From Candidatus Nitrosopumilus sp. (lineage in GTDB: Archaea; Thermoproteota; Nitrososphaeria; Nitrososphaerales; Nitrosopumilaceae): a DNA stretch of 64,000 bases. The notes under the pieces are model-generated. The model searched no databases. It worked only from the letters and a program-made list of their open reading frames with translations, and was not told where the DNA came from. Positions within the stretch are counted from its first letter, which is position 1. Each line of letters begins with the position of its first letter. Below are positions 7,822-16,694 of this stretch, piece by piece. The DNA lies in assembly GCA_029864335.1 (NCBI GenBank), contig JAOTTS010000006.1, positions 20,719-84,718 of the forward strand, given 5' to 3'. The translations under genes and the position numbers were made by a program.

Positions 7822-8579
7822 TAATCTTCTACCTCTTCACCCAAATTAAGAATTCTGCTCAAAGCACTTTCGAGATTTACTAGACCCTCTCCTGTTACAT
7901 TAGAAATTGGAATCAATCCCTGTGCAAATCCTCCTAAATTCAAACCTCGTAAAATGTTTGTTGTCAATGAATAGGTATCCCCATCTGCTTCTTTAGAAAT
8001 TGCATTCTCTAAAGTATTCAAATTTGTCGACCATTGTAATATTTCTTTTAACTTGTCCTCAATAAGATCTGTTTTAGTTACTACATTGATTGTAGGCAAA
8101 TTCAAACGTAATCTAATTGAAGTTGCAAGAAGTGCAATTGAAACAAAATTAACTGGAGTAGTAATTAATGCACCATCAAAAAGAAAAATATTTGTTTTTT
8201 CATCTGATGAAATATTTTCTACAAGAAACCGTCCACTAGAGCGATATGCAAATAATTCAATTTGACCTGGTGTATCAACAATAAGATAATCTGGATTTAT
8301 TCTGTTTACTTCATTTTGAATATCATCAATTTTTGCTGCAATCAAATCATTTGCCATAATCATTGCACCATTTGGGCCAAGATCATATTGATGCATTATA
8401 GATACAATATCTACATAATCTCTGACATCAATATCACAAGTATATGGCATACTTTCAACTCCTGGATCTAAATTCAAAACAGCTACAAAAGCTCCATTTT
8501 TTGTATAATAATCATATAACTTTGATGTGAGTAATGATTTTCCAGAACCGGCTGTACCAGAAATAAAAATAGTTTTCAA
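7821..8579 (-). CDS. GPN-loop GTPase
   Basis: The protein has the P-loop GTAGSGKS (residues 8-15), the family-defining GPN tripeptide (68-70 in DLGPNGAM), the switch motif TPGQIE near 103 and the specificity motif TKTD near 165. GPN GTPases form dimers in which the GPN loop reaches into the partner active site; eukaryotic members help assemble RNA polymerase II, and the archaeal role is unclear. The length of 252 is typical. It overlaps thrB by one base. The metabolic neighbour gives no hint of its job. Confidence 0.9.
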   Translation of the reverse strand: MKTIFISGTAGSGKSLLTSKLYDYYTKNGAFVAVLNLDPGVESMPYTCDIDVRDYVDIVSIMHQYDLGPNGAMIMANDLIAAKIDDIQNEVNRINPDYLIVDTPGQIELFAYRSSGRFLVENISSDEKTNIFLFDGALITTPVNFVSIALLATSIRLRLNLPTINVVTKTDLIEDKLKEILQWSTNLNTLENAISKEADGDTYSLTTNILRGLNLGGFAQGLIPISNVTGEGLVNLESALSRILNLGEEVED

Positions 8580-8936
8580 ACCTGACTAATTCTTTATTTG
8601 CTTATATTTCAAACTAACTTGATTATCTAATTCTCAGAAATTCCAAATTGGCATTAAAAAATTTAATAAAATTCCACATTTTCTTTATCTGATTCTATTT
8701 CATTTTATTTATGATTGAAAGGATATATGAAAAAGAAAATTATCTTAAAGATTTAATGATAAAACGAGAAAGAAACCTCTCTAATTTTGATATGTTGGAT
8801 TCATTATTTGCATAACTTCAAAATCAACAAAAAACATCCATTAAATCATTTTTTCGTGCCTAATTTTAGATGTATATTTTTTGATGACTAGGTATTTACT
8901 CAACTTTCATATTTGATTCCTCAAAAAAATTATCAA
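8580..8936. other. Long intergenic stretch before the flippase-like gene
   Basis: This region of about 355 bases separates two divergent genes. It is very AT-rich and contains one short open frame (8711-8815, listed separately) and TATA-like stretches at about 8680-8690 and near 8880. I see no RNA gene, repeat or palindrome of note. Confidence 0.4.
8711..8815 (+). CDS. Possible 34-residue small protein
   Basis: An ATG at 8711 opens a 34-codon frame starting MIERIYEKENYLKDLMIKRE, rich in Lys, Glu and Arg, which would form an amphipathic helix. A TATA-like TTCTTTATCT lies about 26 bases upstream. It is short enough to arise by chance in AT-rich DNA. The only support is promoter spacing and composition, so treat it as a candidate. 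Confidence 0.25.
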   Translation: MIERIYEKENYLKDLMIKRERNLSNFDMLDSLFA

Positions 8937-9941
8937 ATGAACTGGAGACTTGTTGCTATTCCTATTACATTAATTCCTATTTTCATTATTGCTATTCAGT
9001 TTGATATACAATTAGATGACGTCTTGGCAATTGGAATTTTTCCATTTGTTGGTGGTGTTATAGCAATGATGATCAAATTAGGTTTACAGGGAATCAAATT
9101 TGCATATATTACAAGAAAATATCTTGGAAGTTTTGATTCATTTTTCAAATTAGTAGGTGTCAGAGTTGGAAGTGAATTTATCAAATTTACAACTCCTATG
9201 TTTGTTGGAGCAGAATTTGTTGTAATATATTATTTACATAAGAAAGGAGTTAATCCTGCAAAAGCAGCATGGATTGCAATTATGGATATTGTAACTGAAG
9301 TATTTGCAGCAGGTTTGTTATCTATAATGGCAGGAATTATTGCATTGCTAAATGGCGCATATGTAGTTGCAGCTGTAATTTTAGCTACTAGTATTATTAT
9401 TACATCTTTATGGATGGTCATGTTCTTTCTTTCATCTAAGCATACATTCCAAGTTCCAAAAATATTGGCAAATCTTGCAAAAAGATTTGGAAAAGAGAAA
9501 GGTGCAAAAGCTATTGATAAAACAAACATTTGGATGGAAGAAGTATGTACTATGAGTAGAGAAAATTTAAAAACTCCTGAATCCAAAAAAATCTTTACAA
9601 TTTCCTTTTTGTTTTCACTTGCATCTTGGTCATTTTATGGAATTTCATTTATGATCATTGCAATGGGTACTGGTTATGCCATTAGTGCATTTGATTCTAT
9701 CATGGCAGTAATGGGCGCAAATGCAATTGGAAATTTGCCAATTACTATAGGTGGTTCTGGTTTGGCTGAGTTTGGAATTGTTGCATATCTAAATAACCTA
9801 GACCCTTTTGCATTTAAAATTCCTGAAGGAATTGTTGCTTGGGATGCAGTTATTGGTTGGCGAATTGCGACATATTACGTACCAATTGTGATTACCTGGT
9901 TACTTTTAGTAAAATTAGCCTTGAGTAAAATATCTAAATGA
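8937..9941 (+). CDS. UPF0104 / LPG-synthase-type flippase-like membrane protein
   Basis: The protein of about 334 residues has seven or eight hydrophobic helices and the pattern of the lysylphosphatidylglycerol-synthase transmembrane family: GVRVGSEFIKFTTPMFVGAE after the third helix, and INLPI-like NAIGNLPITIGGSGLAE near residue 260. Members are thought to move lipid-linked substrates or lipids, but archaeal substrates are unknown. The ATG at 8937 begins just before the first helix; a TTG at 8913 would add eight residues. It is followed by an SDR gene in the same direction 46 bases on. Confidence 0.8.
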   Translation: MNWRLVAIPITLIPIFIIAIQFDIQLDDVLAIGIFPFVGGVIAMMIKLGLQGIKFAYITRKYLGSFDSFFKLVGVRVGSEFIKFTTPMFVGAEFVVIYYLHKKGVNPAKAAWIAIMDIVTEVFAAGLLSIMAGIIALLNGAYVVAAVILATSIIITSLWMVMFFLSSKHTFQVPKILANLAKRFGKEKGAKAIDKTNIWMEEVCTMSRENLKTPESKKIFTISFLFSLASWSFYGISFMIIAMGTGYAISAFDSIMAVMGANAIGNLPITIGGSGLAEFGIVAYLNNLDPFAFKIPEGIVAWDAVIGWRIATYYVPIVITWLLLVKLALSKISK

Positions 9942-9987
9942 TCTGCCACATAGAAACCACTTTATCTTTAAACGATTTTTTTGATTT

Positions 9988-10788
9988 GTGAATTTCAAAA
10001 ACAAAGTAGTTCTAATTACCGGTGCATCATCTGGAATTGGTAAAAAAACTGCAATAGAATTTGCTAAACTAGGTGCTGACATTATTTTAGTAGCAAGAAG
10101 AAAAGATAAACTTGAACAAATTTCAAATGAATTAAAAAAATTTCAGATAACTACATTAGTTTGCCAATGTGATGTTTCAAAAAAAGATCAAGTAAAAGAA
10201 ATGTCAGAAGCAGTCTTAGAAAAATTTGATTCAATTGATATTTTGGTAAATAATGCTGGATTTGCAATATATGGCTCTGTTTCTGATCTTTCTATTAATG
10301 ACATAGAGTCACAGATGGAAACAAATTATTTTGGTATGATTTATTGTATCAAAAAATTTCTCCCATCAATGTTAAAGAAAAAATCTGGTCATATAGTAAA
10401 TGTTGCATCTGTTGCAGCAAGTTTTGGTTTACCTGGAATTGCTTCATACTGTGCATCTAAATTTGCAATGTTGGGATTTTCAGAAGGTCTTAAACATGAA
10501 CTAAAAGATACTGGAGTAGGAATTACAGTTGTGAGTCCAATAATGGTCAGAACTAACTTTTTTGATCATTCTTCATTCGAAAAAATGCCAAAATATTCTC
10601 CTACATCACTTGATCCTAAAACTGTAGCAAAAGCAATTCTTAAAGCTGCAAATTCTTCAAGATTAGAAATTGTTGTTCCTTCAGTTGTACGTGGAGCAAT
10701 ATGGATGAAAAGTACATTTCCTTTTTTTATAAATCCAATATTAGGAAAATCCTTCAAAAAGCAATTAGATTCTACAAAACAGAATTAA
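9988..10788 (+). CDS. Short-chain dehydrogenase/reductase
   Basis: A classical SDR with the cofactor loop TGASSGIG (residues 11-18), the NNAG structural motif at about 88-91, and the active site Tyr154-x3-Lys158 in YCASK with a serine upstream near 141. The Arg/Lys-rich segment after strand 2 (ARRKDK) suggests preference for NADP. The C-terminal hydrophobic segment (IWMKSTFPFFINPI) could touch membrane, as in lipid or retinol-type SDRs. The substrate is unknown. The start is a GTG. The gene ends 2 bases before the convergent 10791-11192 gene. Confidence 0.85.
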   Translation: MNFKNKVVLITGASSGIGKKTAIEFAKLGADIILVARRKDKLEQISNELKKFQITTLVCQCDVSKKDQVKEMSEAVLEKFDSIDILVNNAGFAIYGSVSDLSINDIESQMETNYFGMIYCIKKFLPSMLKKKSGHIVNVASVAASFGLPGIASYCASKFAMLGFSEGLKHELKDTGVGITVVSPIMVRTNFFDHSSFEKMPKYSPTSLDPKTVAKAILKAANSSRLEIVVPSVVRGAIWMKSTFPFFINPILGKSFKKQLDSTKQN

Positions 10789-10790
10789 TT

Positions 10791-11192
10791 TTATTCTTCT
10801 AGGTCATCGTCTGCAGATTCACTAGAGCCTACATCTAGCAATTCTAATGATTTTAATTCAAATTGATAAATTGCATTCATTTCAATTTCTTTTTCTTTTT
10901 CTAGGTATTCTGAAACTTTTTTGCTTAATGGAGCCTTGTGCTGATCAAAAGTAAATTCATACACAACTCCTTTCTCCAAATCTCCAATTTTGATCTTTTT
11001 AGATAAATCCATTGTAACAATATGTCTTCCATCCTCAACTGGATCATACAATTGTGCATCTATTTTGTTATCTTCATTATACATTTCTAAAACATAACCT
11101 GTTTTTTTCATCTGTTTTGGTTTCTCAAATTTTGCATTTTGGATTTCATCTGTAACCCAATCAGGAATATCACCTTCTTTCTTTTTTACCAT
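10791..11192 (-). CDS. Conserved-looking protein of unknown function with acidic tail
   Basis: The 133 residues begin with a Lys-rich segment and end in a strongly acidic tail (SSESADDDLEE). The middle alternates beta-like and charged segments (IDAQLYDPVEDGRHIVTMDL). I see no motif that names a family, and no signal or membrane segment. It follows the zinc-finger gene 11204-11512 in the same direction with 11 bases between them, so they are probably one operon; a nucleic-acid-related role is a guess from that neighbour. Confidence 0.6.
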   Translation of the reverse strand: MVKKKEGDIPDWVTDEIQNAKFEKPKQMKKTGYVLEMYNEDNKIDAQLYDPVEDGRHIVTMDLSKKIKIGDLEKGVVYEFTFDQHKAPLSKKVSEYLEKEKEIEMNAIYQFELKSLELLDVGSSESADDDLEE

Positions 11193-11203
11193 ACTAAATC
11201 ACT

Positions 11204-11512
11204 CTAGCTTTCTGCTTTTTCTTTTTTACTTTTTTGCCACCAGTCTAAATAATCATCATGTTTGTCATCACGTGTTCTTTCTTTTTGATTTAGTTTGTAT
11301 CTAATATCCGATATCTGCTCTCTTGTTGCGTATAATCCACATCTTTTACAAATGAAATGCTTTGTTGCAGAATCCATTTTCATTGGAATTTCAATTTCAT
11401 CGAATAATTTGTATAAATCATCTCTGCCTCTGTCTTCTTCTGGAGTTTCTGCTTCATACTTTGCTTGAATCTTCTTTTTCTCTCTTGATGTACATTCCGG
11501 ACAGTTAGGCAC
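11204..11512 (-). CDS. Small zinc-binding protein
   Basis: The 102-residue protein has CPEC at its N terminus (Cys4, Cys7) and CKRCGLY near residue 55, together forming a four-cysteine zinc site of the ribbon type. The rest is highly charged and helical (RYKLNQKERTRDDKHDDYLD). Such proteins in archaea usually bind nucleic acid or larger complexes, but no specific family is recognised. A GC-rich hairpin (11574-11641) lies 60-130 bases upstream of its start and could be a leader element. Confidence 0.65.
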   Translation of the reverse strand: MPNCPECTSREKKKIQAKYEAETPEEDRGRDDLYKLFDEIEIPMKMDSATKHFICKRCGLYATREQISDIRYKLNQKERTRDDKHDDYLDWWQKSKKEKAES

Positions 11513-11573
11513 TGCTAATTTTGCTTAATTTTTTCCATAAAAGCGTTCCCACATTCTTTATAGATTGATATTG

Positions 11574-11641
11574 ATCTGACACGCGGATTTTTTCATCATC
11601 CCTTGCGGTCCGTTCGCCCATCGAAATCCCGCGTGCCAGAT
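11574..11641 (-). ncRNA. GC-rich inverted repeat, candidate structured RNA or leader element
   Basis: Two arms, 11574-11590 and 11624-11641, pair over about 17 bases with one A-C mismatch and one bulged G, enclosing a 33-base loop. The segment is near 58 percent GC in DNA of about one third GC, a classic sign of a structured RNA in such genomes. On the minus strand the loop also offers a TTCG/CGAA mini-hairpin and contains GATGATGA. It lies downstream of the 11666-12898 gene and upstream of the zinc-protein gene, both on the minus strand, so it may be a 5-prime leader, a processed small RNA or a terminator. It does not fit tRNA, C/D box or H/ACA patterns, and its strand is assumed. Confidence 0.4.
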
Positions 11642-11665
11642 GAGCAAAATTCTTAAAATAATCTA

Positions 11666-12898
11666 TTATCTCTTTTCTTCTAATATTTGAGCAGCAATCT
11701 TTGCTGAATTTTCTGCTCCATTAGGAACAAACTTTTTTGAAAATTCATTCAAATTTTCTTCAAATTGTTCATAATTTTTCTTAATTTTGGATATTGCATT
11801 GATTACCTGGATAGTTTTTGTAGCGAGTATTCCTAGATTCTTATCTTGGGCCCATAAGATATTATTTGTATGTTCATCATAAATGGGAATTCCAATAATT
11901 GGCTTTGATTTTACGCCCATTATCTCACCCATTACAGTATGTGAACCATTGACAACTGCATATTTACATAAATTTAGAATTGTATCTTTTTCATGTTCTG
12001 AAAGAAAACCAATATCGATTTGTATCCAATCTATTTTTTTATCTAATGCTTCTGAAATTGAATATTTCTTACCATTTTTTCCTGTTACAGAATCAATGTT
12101 TGGTTCATTTCTTGCATGTGAAATAATTCTTTTTTCATTTCTCATATCATCATGGTGAAATACTTTTTCGTATCTTTGACCAGTTCCATCATTTGTAGAT
12201 TTGTTTCCTGTCCTCATCCAATATCCAAATTCATTATTTTCCACTAATTTTTCAAGATCTGTTCTATCTTCACTTCTAATTTGTTTACTAGTGAAATGAC
12301 CTACATAGATAACTTTCTCTTTAACTTCTTTTATGAAATTTAGATTGTATTCACACATTGTATAAGGAGGTGGAGAATCTGCAACAAGAATTTTTGTTGC
12401 TTTTGCAATTTGTTTTGCTACAAAAATTAATGATGGATAAAGATACGCTCTTGAATTATATAGTTTTGGTCTAAATTGATTTGTTACAAATAAACTTGGA
12501 ATGTTTCGATTTTTTGCCAAAATATTAGAACCCACATCTCCATCATTAATTACCAAATCAAATTTTTCTTTGTTGTAGAGTTTTCTTTCTTCTCTCAAAT
12601 AATTTGCAATTTGTCTTACTAATGGTGGGTTTTTTGAAATTGGTAATAACAAATTCATTAAAGACATTATAACACTGGGACCGAATTTTCCATCAATTGG
12701 AGTAGGCATCAATATCTCATGAATTTTCTCTTTTTGGTCTGGAAACTTTTTTAATAATTTTTCATAAACATGATCCTTACTTGAAAAATGAATTTCAAAT
12801 TTTTCATTAACAAAATCTCCTAATACCTCGTTTAGTCTCATCATTCTAGAATAGTGACCACTTCCCCATGGATAGATGAATTCTCCTATTTTGAGCAC
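11666..12898 (-). CDS. GT-B-like glycosyltransferase
   Basis: The 410-residue protein starts with a GT-B-like Rossmann entry (IGEFIYPWGSGHYSRMMRLN). Near residues 325-370 it carries a nucleotide-sugar-binding region, NGSHTVMGEIMGVKSKPIIG followed by YDEHTNNILWAQ, as in family 28-type transferases where a mis-set glycan partner is recognised by the GSHT loop. No membrane segment is visible, so it is probably cytoplasmic or peripheral. It could act on lipid-linked sugars for surface glycans. The downstream hairpin is the only striking context. The exact donor and acceptor are unknown. Confidence 0.65.
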   Translation of the reverse strand: MLKIGEFIYPWGSGHYSRMMRLNEVLGDFVNEKFEIHFSSKDHVYEKLLKKFPDQKEKIHEILMPTPIDGKFGPSVIMSLMNLLLPISKNPPLVRQIANYLREERKLYNKEKFDLVINDGDVGSNILAKNRNIPSLFVTNQFRPKLYNSRAYLYPSLIFVAKQIAKATKILVADSPPPYTMCEYNLNFIKEVKEKVIYVGHFTSKQIRSEDRTDLEKLVENNEFGYWMRTGNKSTNDGTGQRYEKVFHHDDMRNEKRIISHARNEPNIDSVTGKNGKKYSISEALDKKIDWIQIDIGFLSEHEKDTILNLCKYAVVNGSHTVMGEIMGVKSKPIIGIPIYDEHTNNILWAQDKNLGILATKTIQVINAISKIKKNYEQFEENLNEFSKKFVPNGAENSAKIAAQILEEKR

Positions 12899-12928
12899 AA
12901 TATGGAACCAATTATGCCGTTTAAATTC

Positions 12929-14101
12929 TCAGTGATTTTCTTCAAATGAATCTAAAATATCATGAATATTATTGGAACCTACTTTAACTGAAATCTTTTT
13001 CTTTGTTTTAAGGGCATTCTCTACTTCTTTTTTTGCATAAATTGGAACTTCATTGGAAGTGATAGAGACTATATTTTCTAGTTTTTTAAGATTCCTTTCT
13101 AGTCCTATCTCTTTTGCATCATTAAACAAACTAGAATCTACTCCAGCAAGTGGTATTATTGGAATTTTCTTTTTTTCAAATACACGTATTAATGAATTAT
13201 CAATAAAGTTTGAAGAAAATATCAATGATGATAATGACATTGATACACGACTATTTGAATACTGCAACATTATCTCTAAAATTGAATTTACGTAGATCAA
13301 ATAATTTTTAATTCCAGCAGGTTTGATTTTTATCTCAAAAAATTCTAATTTAACAATATCTTGTACAAGTCTTGGTAGAATTTTATTTATAATTTTAGCT
13401 AGATTCATCAATTCTGATTTTTGTCTATAACAAACAATTATCTTTACATCATTTCCTTGTTTAATGGTTTCAAAACATGAAACAGCAGATAATTCATCAT
13501 ATATTGCACAAATTGTTTTTTGATTTTGTAATTCATATGGAATACCGCCATTGCCTTTATCTGAGAAAATACAGACATATGCATTGTTTTTTGTTAAATA
13601 TGAATACAATAATTTATCATAATTCTCATCTGTTCCAGGATGAGCTCCAAGATTTTGTTTCTTTTCAATAATATTTGATGTGGCAGCAATTTCAACATCT
13701 TTGGTAAGAAATCCTTTTGATGTTCCTTCAACTTTTACTAAAAATCTTTCTCCTTTTAGAAGTAAATTTCCACCTGTAGATGTAATTTCTGAAACAATAT
13801 CTTGAAAATCATTTTTAATCTGTCTTGCAATTGCTATTTTTTCAATTCCAAATAATAGATTGATAGCAGATGATGCAAATACAGGATCATTTGAATCAAC
13901 TAAAATTATATCATCATCACGTTTGACTGATTTAAATTGTTGATTTTTTATCTTAAGAATTTTTTTAATATTTGTAATTAGTTGTGAAATTTTATTTTTT
14001 GAAAAAATATTTGGAAAAACCACTACATATGATATTTCATCCATAGTTTCTAAATTGAAATCTACTTGTTTATAATTTAGGATAAAATTTCGGGTAATCA
14101 A
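12929..14101 (-). CDS. ThiI-like THUMP protein with a degenerate ATP loop
   Basis: The N-terminal half resembles the ferredoxin-like plus THUMP region of ThiI (about residues 20-185), which binds tRNA. The C-terminal half resembles the ThiI pyrophosphatase fold, including IPLAGVDSSLFNDAKEIGL where ThiI has its conserved late helix. The nucleotide loop that reads SGGxDS in active ThiI is replaced by YDELSA at about 201-206, so 4-thiouridine synthesis is unlikely by the usual route. No rhodanese domain is present. It may be a tRNA-binding scaffold or an altered enzyme. It diverges from cysH across a 27-base gap. Confidence 0.6.
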   Translation of the reverse strand: MITRNFILNYKQVDFNLETMDEISYVVVFPNIFSKNKISQLITNIKKILKIKNQQFKSVKRDDDIILVDSNDPVFASSAINLLFGIEKIAIARQIKNDFQDIVSEITSTGGNLLLKGERFLVKVEGTSKGFLTKDVEIAATSNIIEKKQNLGAHPGTDENYDKLLYSYLTKNNAYVCIFSDKGNGGIPYELQNQKTICAIYDELSAVSCFETIKQGNDVKIIVCYRQKSELMNLAKIINKILPRLVQDIVKLEFFEIKIKPAGIKNYLIYVNSILEIMLQYSNSRVSMSLSSLIFSSNFIDNSLIRVFEKKKIPIIPLAGVDSSLFNDAKEIGLERNLKKLENIVSITSNEVPIYAKKEVENALKTKKKISVKVGSNNIHDILDSFEENH

Positions 14102-14128
14102 TATAAAACAAATACTTTATGGGAAAAT

Positions 14129-14845
14129 GTGGTACAATTTATACAAGAACAAGTAGATGATTTAAACTCTAAAATTAACACAACAGAGGAAGCACTTCAG
14201 TGGGTTTCAGATAATCTTCACCCTAAGGTTGCAAAAGCTTCTAGCTTTGGTGCAGAAGATGCTGTAGTAATGGATATCATGCTAAAAATTAATCCAAAAT
14301 TTCGATTCTTTACATTAGATACTGGAAGACTACCACAAGAAACCTATGACATAATAGATATTGTAGGCAAAAAATACAATATTTCAATTGAAGTTCTCTT
14401 TCCTGATACAAAAGAAGTAGAAAATATGGTTAGAGAAAAAGGAATGAATCTATTCTATGAAAGTATAGAGAATAGGAAACTTTGTTGTGAAATTCGTAAA
14501 GTCCATCCAATGAACAAAATGCTAAAAACTTTGGATGGTTGGATTACAGGATTGAGACGAGAGCAGACCAAAAATCGAGAAAATGTAACAATGTTTCAAC
14601 TAGATAACGGACATGGAGGAATTCTAAAAATTAATCCAATAATTGATTGGACATGGGATCAAATTCAAGAATATATCAAAAAGAATAATCTGCCCTACAA
14701 CAGTCTTCTTGACAAAGGCTATTTTAGTATTGGTTGTGAGCCTTGTACCAGAGCAACAAAGCCTGGAGAAGACATTCGTGCAGGAAGATGGTGGTGGGAG
14801 CAGGGAGGAAATAAAGAGTGTGGCCTTCATATAGACCCTCAATAG
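14129..14845 (+). CDS. cysH: Iron-sulfur APS/PAPS reductase CysH
   Basis: CysH reduces adenylylsulfate (or PAPS) to sulfite. The [4Fe-4S] cysteine set is complete (Cys119, Cys120, Cys203, Cys206 in KLCCEIRK and IGCEPCTR), which favours APS as substrate. The C-terminal catalytic cysteine is Cys231 in ECGLH, and the sulfonucleotide loop SSFGAED is at 38-44. The length of 238 is normal. The start is a GTG at 14129. sat follows at once, so the two make an assimilatory sulfate-activation and reduction pair. Confidence 0.92.
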   Translation: MVQFIQEQVDDLNSKINTTEEALQWVSDNLHPKVAKASSFGAEDAVVMDIMLKINPKFRFFTLDTGRLPQETYDIIDIVGKKYNISIEVLFPDTKEVENMVREKGMNLFYESIENRKLCCEIRKVHPMNKMLKTLDGWITGLRREQTKNRENVTMFQLDNGHGGILKINPIIDWTWDQIQEYIKKNNLPYNSLLDKGYFSIGCEPCTRATKPGEDIRAGRWWWEQGGNKECGLHIDPQ

Positions 14846-14849
14846 TGGA

Positions 14850-15998
14850 ATAAACATATCAGAAAATAATTCAATTAAACCACATGGAGGAATTCTAGTA
14901 AACAGAATCAACAAGATTGATCCAACTGGACTATTCTCAATTACAATTACAGAAGATCTCGCAAATGATGTTGAAAATATTGCAGATGGAATATTTAGTC
15001 CACTTGAGGGATTTTTGGGACAAAAAGATTTTGAAAGTGTTGTTTCACAAGGAAGATTGATAAATGATTTAGCTTGGACTATTCCAATAGTCCTTGATGT
15101 TGATGAACAAACTGCTTCTAAAATGAAAGAATCAAAAGATGTGTTGTTAAAAAATCCAGATGGAGTTGGAGTTGCAGTTTTGCATGTTGATGAAACATAT
15201 TCTTTTGATAAAGAAAAAACTGTTCAAGGAGTATATGGAACAAATGATAGTTCTCATCCAGGTGTTGCAAAGACCATGTCAATGCAGGATTATTTGATAG
15301 GAGGAAAAATTGACTATATTCAAAGACCAAATGATACCGAAATTAGAAAAAATAGACTAACACCTAATCAGACACGAGAAGCATTTGCTAAAGCAGGATG
15401 GAAGACAATTTGTGCATTTCAAACCAGAAATCCTCCACATGTTGCACATGAGATGTTACAAAAGACATCAATTACTACACGAGATGGAGTATTTGTCAAT
15501 CCAATTATTGGCAAGAAAAAGTCAGGCGACTTTATTGATGAAATTATTGTAAAATGCTATGAAACCATGATAAAATCATACTATCCAAAAAACAGATGTA
15601 TGCTTGGAACTCTACACACTGAAATGAAATATGCTGGTCCAAAAGAAGCAATTCATCACGCAATTATGAGACAAAATTATGGATGTACACATATTATTAT
15701 TGGACGAGACCATGCAGGTGTTGGAAAATTTTATGATCCTTTTGCTGCACAAAAAATCTTTGATGACTATCCAGAATTAGAAATTGCTCCAGTATTTTTC
15801 CCACCATTCTTCTATTGTAAGAAATGTCTTACATATACAACTCCTAAAGCATGTCCACATGGTGATGATGACAAAGAGCAAATAAGTGGAACTAAACTAA
15901 GAGAAATGATTCAAAATGGTCAAGCACCTTCTGAATTTATTCTAAGACCAGAAGTAGCTAAGGTAATTTTAGATCATCCTAAACCATTTGTTGATTAG
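14850..15998 (+). CDS. sat: Sulfate adenylyltransferase Sat, start codon missing or unusual
   Basis: Sat makes APS from ATP and sulfate. The ATP-binding motif RNPPHVAHE, the GRDHAGVG loop and the zinc cluster CKKC...CPHG are all present. Homology clearly begins before the first ordinary start: [11 protein letters not shown] and SPLEGFL are encoded at 14877-15014, upstream of the TTG at 15015. From the in-frame stop at 14832 to that TTG no ATG, GTG or TTG occurs in frame. I place the start at an ATA (14850) only as a marker. One extra G after 14848 would join the frame to the GTG overlapping the cysH stop, giving a normal gene; an indel or a non-standard start is therefore likely. Confidence 0.8.
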   Translation: MNISENNSIKPHGGILVNRINKIDPTGLFSITITEDLANDVENIADGIFSPLEGFLGQKDFESVVSQGRLINDLAWTIPIVLDVDEQTASKMKESKDVLLKNPDGVGVAVLHVDETYSFDKEKTVQGVYGTNDSSHPGVAKTMSMQDYLIGGKIDYIQRPNDTEIRKNRLTPNQTREAFAKAGWKTICAFQTRNPPHVAHEMLQKTSITTRDGVFVNPIIGKKKSGDFIDEIIVKCYETMIKSYYPKNRCMLGTLHTEMKYAGPKEAIHHAIMRQNYGCTHIIIGRDHAGVGKFYDPFAAQKIFDDYPELEIAPVFFPPFFYCKKCLTYTTPKACPHGDDDKEQISGTKLREMIQNGQAPSEFILRPEVAKVILDHPKPFVD

Positions 15999-16028
15999 AT
16001 TTTTATTCAATCAAATTTGTTCTAGCTT

Positions 16029-16694
16029 GTGAAGTATATTTTTCTAGTATTGTTTTTAGGATTTTTTATCACTCCTGTATTTGCTCAAGAATTAGCAAAT
16101 CCATCATTACTTCTTGATACAATAGAAATTCCTGCAGATGAATTCAATCGAATCTTGCGAGATGCACCAGTAGTAATTCTTGATGATGTTCATGCTGTTA
16201 GCTGGCAAGTAACAATTGATAATAATCTACTATATGCAAATCCAAATGGAAACGCAGTTTTTAGACTATATGATCATGATACTCACGATGAATTTATTGA
16301 AGTTGGTATGGGAGCTCAACCTGACAACAAGTTTTGGGTAGCAGTCCAAACTCCTAAAGAAGGATACATTGTAGTTCATAAAGATCTAGATAGAGGTTGG
16401 TACCCACAAGCCAAATCTATCGTATCATTTACTGATAGAGCAGGACTTACTGTAAACAATGGAGCAAGAATTGTAGTTACCAATTTGGATATTGGTACAT
16501 TTGCAATTGATTCGTATTCAGTCTATGGAATGGAAGGCTCATCTGATCCTCCTGCAGTTAACTCTGGTAGCATGATTGTGGAATTTCTTTCTGGTGATCC
16601 TGCAAAGAATGCTCTTGCTTTATTTCCATTTTACATTGCAACAGGTGTTGGAATCATAGTTGGAGTGTTATTTCTAACTAAGAAGCGTTCTTAG
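16029..16694 (+). CDS. Exported membrane-anchored protein of unknown function
   Basis: The 221-residue product has a signal peptide (KYIFLVLFLGFFITPVFAQ) and a C-terminal membrane helix (LALFPFYIATGVGIIVGVLFL) followed by KKRS. The body between them is therefore outside and the tail inside. The outer part is beta-rich, with aromatic and Asp-rich stretches (LYDHDTHDEFIEVGMGA), and I recognise no catalytic motif. The start is a GTG. The last 17 bases overlap the convergent nth gene. Confidence 0.65.
   Translation: MKYIFLVLFLGFFITPVFAQELANPSLLLDTIEIPADEFNRILRDAPVVILDDVHAVSWQVTIDNNLLYANPNGNAVFRLYDHDTHDEFIEVGMGAQPDNKFWVAVQTPKEGYIVVHKDLDRGWYPQAKSIVSFTDRAGLTVNNGARIVVTNLDIGTFAIDSYSVYGMEGSSDPPAVNSGSMIVEFLSGDPAKNALALFPFYIATGVGIIVGVLFLTKKRS

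Noticed and set aside
11574..11641. Matching the GC-rich hairpin to a fluoride riboswitch, C/D box, H/ACA RNA or tRNA
   Set aside because: GATGATGA resembles a C box but no CTGA follows on that strand; there is no ACA tail; the arms and loop do not form a cloverleaf; the fluoride motif fits only a few bases.
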